Shown here: positions 34,381 through 44,905 of the stretch, piece after piece
How positions within the stretch are numbered: position 1 is the first letter of the stretch
How the letters are laid out: each line of letters starts with the position of its first letter
Source: Cervus elaphus
Lineage: Eukaryota; Chordata; Mammalia; Artiodactyla; Cervidae
Assembly (NCBI RefSeq): GCF_910594005.1
Contig: NC_057823.1
Coordinates: 96,768,015-96,832,014 of the forward strand
Direction: 5' to 3'
DNA length: 64,000 nt
Program-made: the position numbers and the translations under genes
The notes under the pieces: generated by a model
Seen by the model: the letters and a program-made list of their open reading frames with translations, nothing else
The model's database searches: none
What the model was told of the DNA's origin: nothing

Positions 34381-34561
34381 TCTAAGAGCAATAGGCTGTG
34401 TGGGACATTAGCAAGAAAGAACAGAAAAAAGATTCGGGAGGTGGTATACCACTGCAGTAAAGAGTATGAAAGTGGTTGATATTAGAAGAACTCTTGAGAG
34501 AGGCGATATTTAGGCACCGGCCATTGAGAGGGTTAAAACTTTCAGATTAAAACACTACCAG

Positions 34562-35466
34562 TAAATTCAGACCCTTTGCCCATTTTTTAATCGAATTATT
34601 TGTGGGTTTTTTTTTTCTTGAGGTATACGAGTCCCTTATTTTATTTTCCAAAGAAGTTATACAAATGGCCAACAGATACGTGAAAAGGTGCTCAACATCA
34701 CCAATAATTGGGAGATACAAATCAAAACCACAATGAAATATCACCTTATACCTGTTAGAATGGCTGATATTAAAAAAAAAAAAATGAGACTACTACTGTT
34801 ATCAGTAGTTGGTGAGGGTGTAGAGAAAAGTGAACCTTATAAAGTGTACAATGTATATTGATACAGCCATATGATAATGAGAAGAATGGAACTTCCTCCA
34901 AAAAGCTGAAAGTAGAACTGCAATATGATGTAGCAATCTTGCTTCTGGATATACACCTGTAGGGAACAAAATCAGTATCTCAAAGAAATATATTTATCCC
35001 CATATTCATTATCCATAGTTAACCCACATGGAAACCATCTGTGTCCATCAACAAATGAATGAATGCAGATATATATATATAAACATGAAATTTTTATGAT
35101 ATAAATTTATATATATCAAAGAAAAATTATATATAGTACACATATAAATTATAGTCATATAGCTAGCAAATTGCATAAATTATCATTATATAAGAGTTAT
35201 ATGTAATTATATATAATAGTATATATATATAATTTTTCTTTGATATATATAAATGTATATGATGGGATATTATTCAGCCATAAACTAAAGAAAGAAATCT
35301 TGCTACTTGGACAACATAGGTGAAACTAGAAGGCATTATGCTAAGTAAAATAAGCCAATCAGAGAAAGGACACTGTATGGTATCATTTATATGTAGAGTC
35401 TGAAAAAAACAAACAAAAAAACAAATTGTAAAAACAGACTAGAACTGTGCTTATCAGGGCCTGCTG
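34562..35466 (+). mobile_element. Old L1M with 5' inversion
   Basis: 34,562-34,645 is antisense L1 ORF2 text (CCCTTTGCCCATTTTTTAAT). From 34,646 the strand flips to sense, beginning CCAAAGAAGTTATACAAATG and continuing through the ORF2 end (GATGGGATATTATTCAGCC near 35,261) into the 3'UTR. The inverted piece lies immediately upstream of the sense piece in L1 coordinates, as expected for twin priming. Confidence 0.75.
35105..35254. repeat. 31-bp perfect inverted repeat in an AT-rich loop
   Basis: The arm at 35,105-35,135 (core ATCAAAGAAAAATTATA) is the exact reverse complement of 35,224-35,254 (core TATAATTTTTCTTTGAT). The loop is 88 bp and AT-rich. It lies inside the old L1 just before its conserved GATATTATTCAGCC motif, where normal L1 has only a short TATA run. 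Confidence 0.9.
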
Positions 35467-35509
35467 CCAATATTTTCCACCAATGTAATAATATGTTCTT
35501 CGGTTCAGT

Positions 35510-36699
35510 TCAGTCGCTCAGTCGTGTCCTCTTTGCCACCCCATGAATCTCAGCACGCCAGGCCTCCCTCTCCATCACCAATTCCCAGAGTTTACTCAAA
35601 CTCATGTCCATCGAGTTGGTGATACCATCCAGCCATCTCATCCTCTGTCGTCCCCTTCTCCTCCTGCCCCCAATCCCTCCCAGCATCACGGTCTTTTCCA
35701 ATGAGTCAACTCTTCACATTAGGTGAAGTATTGGAGTTTCAGCTTCAGTCCTTCCAATGAACACCCAGGGCTGATCTCCTTCAGGATGGACTGGTTGGAT
35801 CTCCTTGCAGTCCAAGGGACTCTCAAGAGTCTTCTGCAACACCATAGTTCAAAAGCATCAATTCTTCGGCGCTCAGCTTTCTTCATCATCCAACTCTCAC
35901 ATCCATACATGACTACTGGAAAAACCATAGCCTTGACCAGATGGACCTTTGTTGGCAAAGTAATGTCTCTACTTTTAAATATGCTATCTAGGTAGGTCAT
36001 AACTTTCCTTCCAAGGAGTAAGTGTCTTTTAATTTCATGGCTGCAGTCACCATCCACAGTGATTTTGGAGCCCCCCAAAATAAAGTCAGCCACCATTCCA
36101 CTGTTTCCCCTTCTATTTGCCATGAAGTGATGGGACCAGATGCCATGATCTTAGTTTCCTGAATGTTGAGTTTTAAGCCAACTTTTTCACTCACTTCTTT
36201 CACTTTCATCAAGAGGCTTTTTAGTTCCTCTTCACTTTCTGCCATAAGGGTGGTGTCATCTGCATATCTGAGGTTATTGATATTTCCCCCCGGCAATCTT
36301 GATTCCAGCTTGCGCTTCTTCCAGCCCAGCGTTTCTCATGATGTACTCTGCATATAAGTTGAATAAGCAGGGTGACAATATACAGCCTTGACATACTCCT
36401 TTTCCTATTTGGAACCAGTCTGTTGTTCCATGTCCAGTTCTAACTGTTGCTTCCTGACCTGCATATAGGTTTCTCAAGAGGCAGGTCAGGTGGTCTGGTA
36501 TTCCCATCTCTTTCAGAATTTTCCACAGTTTATTGTGATCCACACAGTCAAAGGCTTTGGCATAGTCAATAAAGCAGAAATAGATGTTTTTCTGGAACTC
36601 TCTTGCTTTTTTGATGATCCAATGAATGTTGGCAATTTGATCCCTGGTTCCTCTGCCTTTTCTAAAACCAGATTGAACATCTGGAAGTTCATGGTTCAC
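35510..36699 (-). pseudogene. BovB ORF2, RT core and C-terminus (inverted relative to its 5' half)
   Basis: The open frame 36,699-36,274 begins MNHELPDVQSGFRKGRG and contains RT motif A as FIDYAKAFDCVDH. One extra G in GCCGGGGGGAAATATC ends this frame (GGKYQ, stop). The catalytic RYADD motif follows in the next frame (35,997-36,296), and further pieces at 35,719-36,123 and 35,510-35,701 carry the C-terminus (RRRRGRQRMRWLDGITN). In an intact element these frames are one polyprotein. The same extra G occurs in the copy at 39,414. Confidence 0.92.
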
Positions 36700-36948
36700 G
36701 TATTGCTGAAGCCTGAGAACCCCATGAACAGTATGAAAAGGCGAAATGATAGGACACTGAAAGAGGAACTCCCCAGGTCGTTAGGTGCCCAATATGCTAC
36801 TGGAGATCAGTGGAGAAATAACTCCAGAAAGGATGAAGGGATGGAACCAAAGCAAAAACAATACCCAATTGTGGATGTGACTGATGATAGAAGCAAGGTC
36901 TGATGCTGTCAAGAGCAATATTGCATAGGAACCTGGAATGTTAGGTCC

Positions 36949-38512
36949 ATGAATCAAGGCAAATTGGATGTGGTCAAACAGGAGATGGCAAGAGTGAATG
37001 TCGACATTCTATGAATCAGCAAACTAAAATGGACTGGAATGGGTGAATTTAACTCAGAAGCCATTGTATCTACTATTGTGGGCAGGAATCCCTTAGAAGA
37101 AATGGAGTAGCCATCATGGTCAACAAAAGAGTCTGAAATGCAATGAGTTTGGATGCAATCTCAAAAACGACAGAATGATCTCTGTCGTTTCCAAGGCAAA
37201 CCATTCAATATCACGGTAATCAAAGCCAATGACCCAAACAGTAACGCTGAAGAAGCTGAATTCTAATGGTTCTATGAAGACCTACAAGACCTTTTAGAAC
37301 TAACACCCCAAAAAGATGTCCTTTTCATTATAGGGTACTGGAATGCAAAATTAGGAAGTCAAGAAACACCTGGAGTAACAGGCAAATTTGGCCTTGGAGT
37401 ACTGAATGAAGCAGGGCAAAGGCTAATAGATATTTGCCAAGAGAACGCAATGGTCATGGCAAACACCCTCTTCCAACAACATGAGAGAAGATTCTACACG
37501 TGGACATCACCAGATGGTCAACACCAAAATCGGATTGATTATATTCTTTGCAGCCACAGATGGAGAAGCTCTGTACAGTCAGCAAAAACAAGACTGGGAG
37601 CTGACTGTGGCTCAGATCATGAACTCCTTATTGCCAAATTCAGACTTAAATTGAAGAAAGTGGGGAAAACCACTAGACCATTCAGGTATGACCTAAATCA
37701 AATCCTTTTTGAATATACAGTGGAAGTGACAAATAGATTTAAGGGACTAGATCTGATAGACAGAGTGCCTGATGAACTATGGGCGGAGGTTCACGACATT
37801 GTACAGGAGACAGGGATCAAGACCATCCCCATGGAAAAGAAATGTAAAAAGGCAAAATGGTTGTCTGAGGCGGCCTTACAAATAGCTGTGAAAAGAAGAG
37901 AAGTGAAAAGCAAAGGAGAAAAGGAAAGATATTCCCATTTGAATGCAGAGTTCCAAAGAATAGCAAGGAGAGATAAGAAAGTCTTCCTCAACGATCAATG
38001 CAAAGAAACAGAGGAAAACAACAAAATGGGAAAGACTAGAGATCTCTTCAAGAAAATTAGAGATACCAAGGGAACATTTCATGCAAAGATGGGTTCGATA
38101 AAGTACAGAAATGATATAGACCTAACAGAAACAGAAGATATTAAGAAGAGGTGGCAAGAATACACAGAAGCACTATACAAAAAAGATCTTCAATACCCAG
38201 ATAATCACAATGGTGTAATCACTCACCTAGAGCAAGACATCCTGGAATGTGAAATCAAGTGGGCCTTAGAAAGCATCACTATGAACAAAGCTAGTGGAGG
38301 TGATGGAATTCCAGCTGAGATATCTCAAATCCTGAGAGATGATGCTGTGAAAGTGCTGCACTCAATATGCCAGCAAATTTGGAAAACTCAGCAGTGGCCA
38401 CAGGACTGGAAAAGGTCAGTTTTCATTCCAATCCCAAAGAAAGTCAATGCCACAGAATGCTCAAACTACTGCACAATTGCACTCATCTCACACGCTAGTA
38501 AAGTAATGCTCA
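36949..38512 (+). pseudogene. BovB ORF2, AP-endonuclease and RT N-terminus
   Basis: The start MNQGKLDVVKQEM (36,949) opens the apurinic-type endonuclease domain. Stops near 37,010 and 37,270 break it. From there a long frame is open to 38,538; its last methionine-initiated part (37,450) gives 362 residues. The conserved SDHELLIAKF motif, including the catalytic Asp-His pair, is present. The upstream GDWNA motif reads GYWNA (codon 37,336-37,338), which removes a catalytic aspartate. The RT N-terminus follows (SGGDGIPAEI, FIPIPKK) and stops at the insertion end. The final residues after about 38,512 are flanking DNA. Confidence 0.92.
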
Positions 38513-38520
38513 AATATGTT

Positions 38521-39114
38521 TTTAGTAAATGCCAATAGTTAAAAGTATAAAATAGACTTACCTCATGAGAAGAACAAACAAATACTGTCTTCTGGAAAAG
38601 TCCTCTGAAATATCAGTGCAGAAAGGGTTTGTTTCCTCCTGATACTTTACTTTTTTTTTCTTTAGAGTGCCAAGGAGCCAGGAAGTAAAGCTGCTGGTTT
38701 TCAGGGATATTTCTAGCTTCAGATTTCAGTGATAAAAATGAGAAGATAGACATGGAAAATCTACCAGAAGATGCTACTAAGGTAGGGGGCAAAGACTAGT
38801 AATAAAATGTGAAGAGCAACTTAGATGGGGAAGTGTTGCCCATGCATGAGAAGGCAATTACTTCTCAGCTCACTCTGTGATCAGTGCAGATATAATTAAA
38901 TGGTCCAGGCATTTGTTCCTGTTGATACCAGATGAGCCTTGCAAATCCTTCATAATAACATGATAGTGGCATCTACTGCCAAAGCACAGATATAAAAAAT
39001 CTCAAGAGAGACATGGCAAATTATGTTGGTCAGAAGCCAAATACTGCCTCTACTTATCATCATCTTTACCCTTACCTTGTTAAGAACGAAGTATTTTTTC
39101 AGGTTAATAACTTA
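38521..39114. other. Unique DNA between two BovB copies
   Basis: Nothing recognised. It is flanking DNA that separates the 5'-inverted BovB from the next copy. Confidence 0.4.
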
Positions 39115-39345
39115 ATGATTGTGACTATTTTATGCTAAGAATTCCACCAAGAGTTTTACATAAAACTGTACATACAGATTATTTTATTCCACATTCACTG
39201 CAGTGTTGAAAAGCTGTATTATTATTTCCATTTTTCAGTTGAGTCTCAGAGAGGGAAAGCAACTTGAACAGAAAGTGCAGAATTAAGAACAAAACCCAAA
39301 TGCTAGATCCCTGAAAGCATCTTAACTTCAATACTAAATCACCTG
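39115..39345 (+). mobile_element. MIR SINE (diverged)
   Basis: CATTTTTCAGTTGAGTCTCAG, GAGAGGGAAAGCAACTTG and an AAACCCAAATGCTAG end follow the MIR second half in sense orientation. Confidence 0.6.
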
Positions 39346-39413
39346 GCCTCTTGGATTTAAGTGCATGGAGAATTAGTATCTTTTTAGAAATAGTATCTAT
39401 TTTTTCTAAATAA

Positions 39414-40602
39414 ACCTGGATTTAGAAAAGGCAGAGGAACCAGGGATCAAATTGCCAACATTCATTGGATCATCAAAAAAGCAAGAGAGTTCCAGAAAAA
39501 CATCTATTTCTGCTTTATTGACTATGCCAAAGCCTTTGACTGTGTGGATCACAATAAACTGTGGAAAATTCTGAAAGAGATGGGAATACCAGACCACCTG
39601 ACCTGCCTCTTGAGAAACCTATATGCAGGTCAGGAAGCAACAGTTAGAACTGGACATGGAACAACAGACTGGTTCCAAATAGGAAAAGGAGTATGTCAAG
39701 GCTGTATATTGTCACCCTGCTTATTCAACTTATATGCAGAGTACATCATGAGAAACGCTGGGCTGGAAGAAGCGCAAGCTGGAATCAAGATTGCCGGGGG
39801 GAAATATCAATAACCTCAGATATGCAGATGACACCACCCTTATGGCAGAAAGTGAAGAGGAACTAAAAAGCCTCTTGATGAAAGTGAAAGAAGTGAGTGA
39901 AAAAGTTGGCTTAAAACTCAACATTCAGGAAACTAAGATCATGGCATCTGGTCCCATCACTTCATGACAAATAGATGAGGAAACAATGGAAACAGTGTCA
40001 GACTTTATTTTTTTGGGCTCCATAATCACTGTAGATGGTGACTGCAGCCATGAAGTTAAAGACACTTACTCCTTGGAAGGAAAGTTATGACCTACCTAGA
40101 TAGCATATTTAAAAGTAGAGACATTACTTTGCCAACAAAGGCCCATCTAGTCAAAGCTGTGGTTTTCTAGTAGTCATGTATGGATGTGAGAGTTGGACGA
40201 TGAAGAAAGCTGAGCGCTGAAGAATTGATGCTTTTGAACTATGGTGTTGCAGAAGACTCTTGAGAGTCCCTTGGACTGCAAGGAGATCCTACCAGTCCAT
40301 CCTAAAGAAAGTCAGTCCTGAATATTCTTTGGGTGGACTAATGCTGAAGCTGAAACTCCAATACTTTGGCCACCAGATGTGAACAACTGACTCATTGGAA
40401 AAGACGCTGATGATGGGAAAGACTGGAGGCAGGAGGAGAAGGGGACGACAGAGGATGAAATGGTTGAATAGCATCCCCGACTCAATGGACATGAATTTGA
40501 GTAAACTCTGGAAGTTTGTGATGGACAGGGAGGCCTGGCATGTTGCAAACCATAGGGTCGCAAAGAGTCAGACACGACTGAGCAATTGAATTGAACTGAT
40601 AC
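39414..40602 (+). mobile_element. BovB LINE, 5'-truncated, sense
   Basis: Starts inside the RT domain at CCTGGATTTAGAAAAGGC and ends with GAGCAATTGAATTGAACTG. Bases 39,421-39,966 are identical to the reverse complement of 36,121-36,666. Beyond 39,966 the two copies differ at more than a tenth of positions. No clear target duplication was found. Confidence 0.93.
39421..40589 (+). pseudogene. BovB ORF2, RT core and C-terminus
   Basis: A frame without its own start encodes FRKGRGTRDQ and FIDYAKAFDCVDH, and ends at GGKYQ because of the extra G also present at 36,285. RYADD follows in another frame, with a later stop (TCATGA for TCATGG) at about 39,964. The C-terminal piece at 40,395-40,589 keeps GRRRRGRQRMKWL. 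The endonuclease and RT N-terminus were lost by 5' truncation. Confidence 0.9.
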
Positions 40603-40640
40603 TTCTATTTAACTTATATTTCTTTTAAAATTATATTTTT

Positions 40641-40828
40641 TGCCTCCCCGGTTGCTCAGACAGTAAAGAATTTGCCTGTGATGGGGGAGACAAGGGTTCA
40701 ATACCTGGGTTGGGAAGATCCCCAGAAGGAGGGCATGACAACCTACTCTAGTATTCTTTCCTGGAGAATTCCTGTGGACAGAGGAGCGTGGTGGGCCACA
40801 GTCCATGGAGTCTCAAAGAGTCATATCA
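40641..40828 (+). mobile_element. Bov-tA SINE
   Basis: Sense copy with head GCCTCCCCGGTTGCTCAG and end TCTCAAAGAGTCATATCAC, missing the last bases of the body. Confidence 0.88.
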
Positions 40829-40852
40829 CATACTTCTATATAATTTGTTTTT

Positions 40853-41005
40853 CCCAGAGGGATTGGATGGGGAGGGAGGCGGGACGGGGGATCGGGATGG
40901 GGAACACATGTAAATCCATGGCTGATTCATGTCAATGTATGGCAAAACCCACTACAATATTGTAAAGTAATTAGCCTCCAACTAATAGAAATAAATGAAA
41001 AAAAA
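40853..41005 (+). mobile_element. L1-BT 3'UTR, 5'-truncated insertion
   Basis: CCCAGAGGGATTGGATGGGG through AACACATGTAAATCCATGG to TAATTAGCCTCCAAC and an A-rich tail. Sense counterpart of 6,940-7,060. Confidence 0.9.
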
Positions 41006-41615
41006 TAAAATGATAAATTAGACATAGTTAAAACAACTGTTAAATAATATAGACATGGCAGTGAAAAATGACTAGGAATCATGTAAAGCCATATCTTCTG
41101 TATATTCGAATAATACTGATTTTTATGGCCAATTACTGTATGTAAAGATAAATTAATAAATGCCCTTTCTGAACTCTGTGTTATAATCTTTAAGGGTCAG
41201 AGATATCTATACTATTGAGACTGTATGGTATGAAATGGTTAATGGAGAGGAGATGAACAGTGTTCAACATGAATCTAATCATGCACCAAATTGTTCAAAC
41301 TTTACTCATTATTACTGAATCTGGTCTTCCAGATTCAGACCAAGATAATATATACCATTGATATTTGAAATATAAAACCAAGTAATAAATTTTATAATTG
41401 TTAATGATGTCATTTTTCTCCTATTCCATTTTTTTCTTTTTGAAATTGTGTTGCTATAAATCTGCATTTCAACTTGAATGTCTTTAAATTTGCAATGCTA
41501 CAACATCTACAGATTACCTTTTACATTTAATGAAGTTCATTGGGTTTACATATTCTCAGCTAAGAAATCTATGAAAAACAGAAGCCTCTAAAATGTTATT
41601 GAAGCTTAAATGGGG

Positions 41616-41650
41616 AATATATATATATATGTATATATATATTTATATCT
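41616..41650. repeat. (TA)n tract
   Basis: AATATATATATATATG repeated with one GT break. Confidence 0.85.
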
Positions 41651-43011
41651 TGCTTTTCTTTTTTTTTCTCTAATGCTTCCCTTGGAAATATATTAGAAAT
41701 AAAAACATCACATCTCAACGTTTATCTCTAAGTTTTATTATGTCCAAAAAGTTTCTAATATTTATAGAAGTCTGTCTTATAAATAACCCTGATTTTCCTC
41801 AATCAAACTTTCCACTTAGTATCAGTATATTGATATGATGTAATTAACTCAGTCTTGCCCAATACTCTTCCAAGTGTATCCATGTTATAAAATTCCCCAT
41901 CTCAGTACTGCTCACTGGACTCTGGTAGTTTAGAATTTAGCTGATGTTCTAAAGGCTAACATCATTACCAAGGCAAACAACCAAATGAATATCATATTGA
42001 AGAGGGTAGGAGAAACTGTTGAGACTAGAATTTCTGAGATTGTTTTATCACATTCAACAGGAAAATCTGAGTGGACAAGAAATAATTATTATGATTTATT
42101 CTTCAGCTGGTCTGAAGTTTTTGCCAAAAGTGAAGTGTCCTTCAGTTCAATAACACTAACAAGTCTATTTGTATGAGTATCTATTTAAAGTTTTGTTACA
42201 TTTTCAATAAAAGTTAAACTGCTTATTCTCATAATATGTGGGTTAATTTAATACTATTTCATTTATATGTCTTGATAAGGTATTAAGATACTTTATTTCA
42301 ACCATTTAATAACCCATTCATCACCATTTTGAACATTATAAGTGTATGGATATGTTTATGTATGTATTAGATATCAATGTGGTTAAATATGTAAGGTATG
42401 TATGAATGTATGCATAAATAAAGATCTTTTATCAGCTGTTCCTTGTGTTATAGCCTAGCGAACAGAAGCTGGACCTTAAGTAAGAATCACTCAAGCTAGG
42501 TCATGTCATTTATTACTTCCATTTTCTTAGATACTTTACAACCTGAATAAATTTAAGGATGAAAGAAAAAAAATCATTAGAGATAATAAATTTAAATTTT
42601 AAAAATCATCAGATATAAAGATTTGGCAGTGTTTAAAGAGTCAGCTATAGTTCCAGCATGACATGAACCAAATTTGTGTAAATATCTTGAATTATTATTA
42701 TATTTTGATGGTGTATGTGTGAGGATGATGTATTGTTTCGTATCTTCCCTTAGAGGACATGAATATTGTAAACCTATAGTAAGTTCAGATGAAACAGGAA
42801 AGGTAAATAGTTCTCATCATATCTTAGACCAGAAATGAGAATATAATTGATTAAATACTTAATCAAACATCCATAAGCAAGTTAAATTCTAACTACATTT
42901 GTACCCTGTACTTTATTCCGACAGCTGTATAATATGTATCTCATACGGTAGGAACATTCTATTGAGACATGCACCTAGTCATTACAATTAATATTTTTGA
43001 CACAGATAATC

Positions 43012-43082
43012 TTCTTTCTTTCCTTCCTCCTCTCTCCCTTTAACCTCTTTTCCCTCTCTCCCTTCTTCCTCCTATCTTTCTG
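43012..43082. repeat. Polypyrimidine tract
   Basis: About 70 bases of nearly pure C/T on the plus strand (TTTCTTTCCTTCCTCCTCTC at the start). Confidence 0.85.
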
Positions 43083-44130
43083 TTTAAATAAATAGGCATC
43101 ATAAATTTTTGTGTGTATGATATTTTTATTTGTTTATAACCCTCTCTTTTGTATACATTCTTTGTATATATCCAAGGGAAATGCATTTAGTTCATATATA
43201 AAGAAGTGTGTCCATTTTAAATATAACTGAATATTTGTTAAGCAAGGATATTTTATAATTTGTGCATATTGGAAGATATTGCTTACATATTTCAAACTGG
43301 AGATTGTTATGGAACTGTTATCACTGACGCCATCTGGATAATGCTTGGAAGTATAAAAAGTCTGAGCATATACATGAGTTAAGGCTATTTTCTTATTCCA
43401 GAAGGTTGTAATGAAACTCCGTGTGCAAATGAGTCTGTATAAAGAAATGACATTGTACAAATCTGATGGGGGACAACGGAAGGCAAGAGAAGTAGGCAGG
43501 AGTTTTATGGGATATTGGATGAGGAATAGCTAATAAAATTATGCCTGCATGACTCTGCATGGAAGGAGAGTCAAGAAAGCTAAATGTTAAATTACCAAAG
43601 GAAATACTTTAAAGAAAATTAGAGACTTAAGTGGAGTCAGCCCTTCTCATAATTTAGACCTTGAATCTTGGTGTTTTAAACTCAAAACTGATGACTTTAC
43701 TTGTGAAAGTCAATTTTCAGACAGGATAAGACAGCTATTTGGGTCTCTGAACTTGAGTTAAATATCCTTTGGGGAATAATTTAAGGAAGAGCTTGAGAAA
43801 ATGGAGAGATAAGAATCTAATATGCTGTTACCTACTTTCTCATGTCAGATTGGTCCTTAGAATAAAGCTGCAACTTCCATCTCTCAGCACCAGAATTTCA
43901 CCAGCTCTTGGGAATTGTGTGATTAGAAAGACTATTCTCATTTTTCAAAGGCCTCTGAAATGGCATTTCTATTCTGTCTCTTCTTTCTGAGATAAAAATA
44001 ACTACAATCTCTATTTTTCCTCCTAATACAATATTTTATTTACTTCCAAAATGGATATCCATAATCAAATGATATAATAACCTCTCCAAAATAAGTGAGT
44101 CAATCACCTTCACATTAATCAGTATTCACA

Positions 44131-44155
44131 ACTTTTTTTTTTTTTTTTTTTTTTT
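44131..44155. repeat. Poly(T) run
   Basis: About 25 consecutive T without an attached recognisable element. Confidence 0.85.
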
Positions 44156-44309
44156 ACCGCTAAAAATCTCTTTTACCATTTGCCCCTCAGTTCATAAACT
44201 TTGAGATTTGGGAGGAAAAAATAATAATGTCCATGTAGAGAATTCATTCACACTAAGAACTTAGTTCTCATTTTTTTTCTCCCTTAATTAAGAGTCAACT
44301 GAAGATTCT

Positions 44310-44628
44310 TTTATTTTATTTTATTGATTTATTTTTATGTTTGACTTTGCTGGGTCTTTGCTACACGGGCTTCTCTCTAGTTGCAGTGAATGGAGGCCAC
44401 TCTCCAGCTGTGGAGTGTGGGCTTCTCGTGGCGGCGTGGGCTTCAGCAGTTGTGGTAGATGGGCTCCGCAGGTGCAGTTTCCAGGCTCTAGAGCACATGC
44501 TCAACCGTTGTGTTGCCAGGGCTTAATTGTTCCATGGTATATGGGATCTTCCCAGGTCAGGGATCGCACCTGTGTCTCCTGCATTGGCAGGTAGGTGGAC
44601 TGTTTACCACTGAGCCGTCAGGGAAGCC
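44310..44628 (-). mobile_element. CHR-2 SINE with perfect target duplication
   Basis: Antisense, 319 bp. T-rich tail at left (TTTATTTTATTTTATTG), then CGGGCTTCTCTCTAGTTGCA, GGCTTCTCGTGGC and the tRNA-derived head CAGGGATCGCACCTGTGTC to CCGTCAGGGAAGCC. Flanked by CTGAAGATTCT at 44,299-44,309 and 44,629-44,639. Confidence 0.95.
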
Positions 44629-44694
44629 CTGAAGATTCTGATAATCATGAATAGAGTCAAGGACAAGAGACTCACGAGATGGTATCTCACCCCT

Positions 44695-44905
44695 GTGCAG
44701 AATATGAAAGCTGAGAGTGGTTTTCTATCCTGGCTCTGCAACTTGCTAGCCATGTAACCATGAATAGCTTATTTAACCTTTCTAACCTCTCTTCCTCATC
44801 TGCTATAGATGGCGGAAAAAAAATGATATTCACATAATGTGACTGTGGGGGTTAACTGTGTTATATATATAAAGCACTTTGTATCACTGTGAATGAGGTT
44901 GCTTC
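44695..44905 (+). mobile_element. MIR SINE
   Basis: CCTGGCTCTGCAACTTGC, TAACCTTTCTAACCTCTCTT and TTCCTCATCTGCTATAGATGG follow the MIR core in sense orientation, ending near ATAAAGCACTTTG. Confidence 0.8.

Larger units (their letters stand above)
35498..38512 (-). mobile_element. Near full-length BovB with 5' inversion and target duplication
   Basis: 35,498-36,712 is the 3' part in antisense, with its tail at the left (TCGGTTCAGTTCAGTCGC). From about 36,713 the strand flips to sense and gives the 5' part (GAGAACCCCATGAACAG onward), which stops at 38,512 after AAAGTAATGCTCAA. In element coordinates the sense piece ends just before the antisense piece begins, separated by only about a dozen bases. 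AATATGTT flanks the whole unit (35,490-35,497 and 38,513-38,520). It is therefore one minus-strand insertion of about 3.0 kb, inverted at its 5' end by twin priming. Confidence 0.93.
41006..44298. other. Unique AT-rich DNA with simple repeats
   Basis: Apart from the three low-complexity tracts listed separately, no gene or repeat was recognised. The 108-codon minus-strand frame at 43,134-43,460 and the 73-codon frame at 43,769-43,990 have no recognisable domain. Confidence 0.4.

Noticed and set aside
39730..39924. 64-codon antisense frame identical to one at 36,163-36,357
   Set aside because: It is the shadow of the BovB RT frame. Its perfect repetition only reflects the 546-bp identity tract.
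43134..43460. 108-codon minus-strand open frame
   Set aside because: No domain and low-complexity AT-rich surroundings.
44131..44155. Poly(T) run as the tail of a new antisense element
   Set aside because: No element sequence and no target duplication found next to it.
44337..44594. 85-codon frame with a cysteine-rich sequence
   Set aside because: Lies wholly within an antisense CHR-2 SINE with a perfect target duplication.
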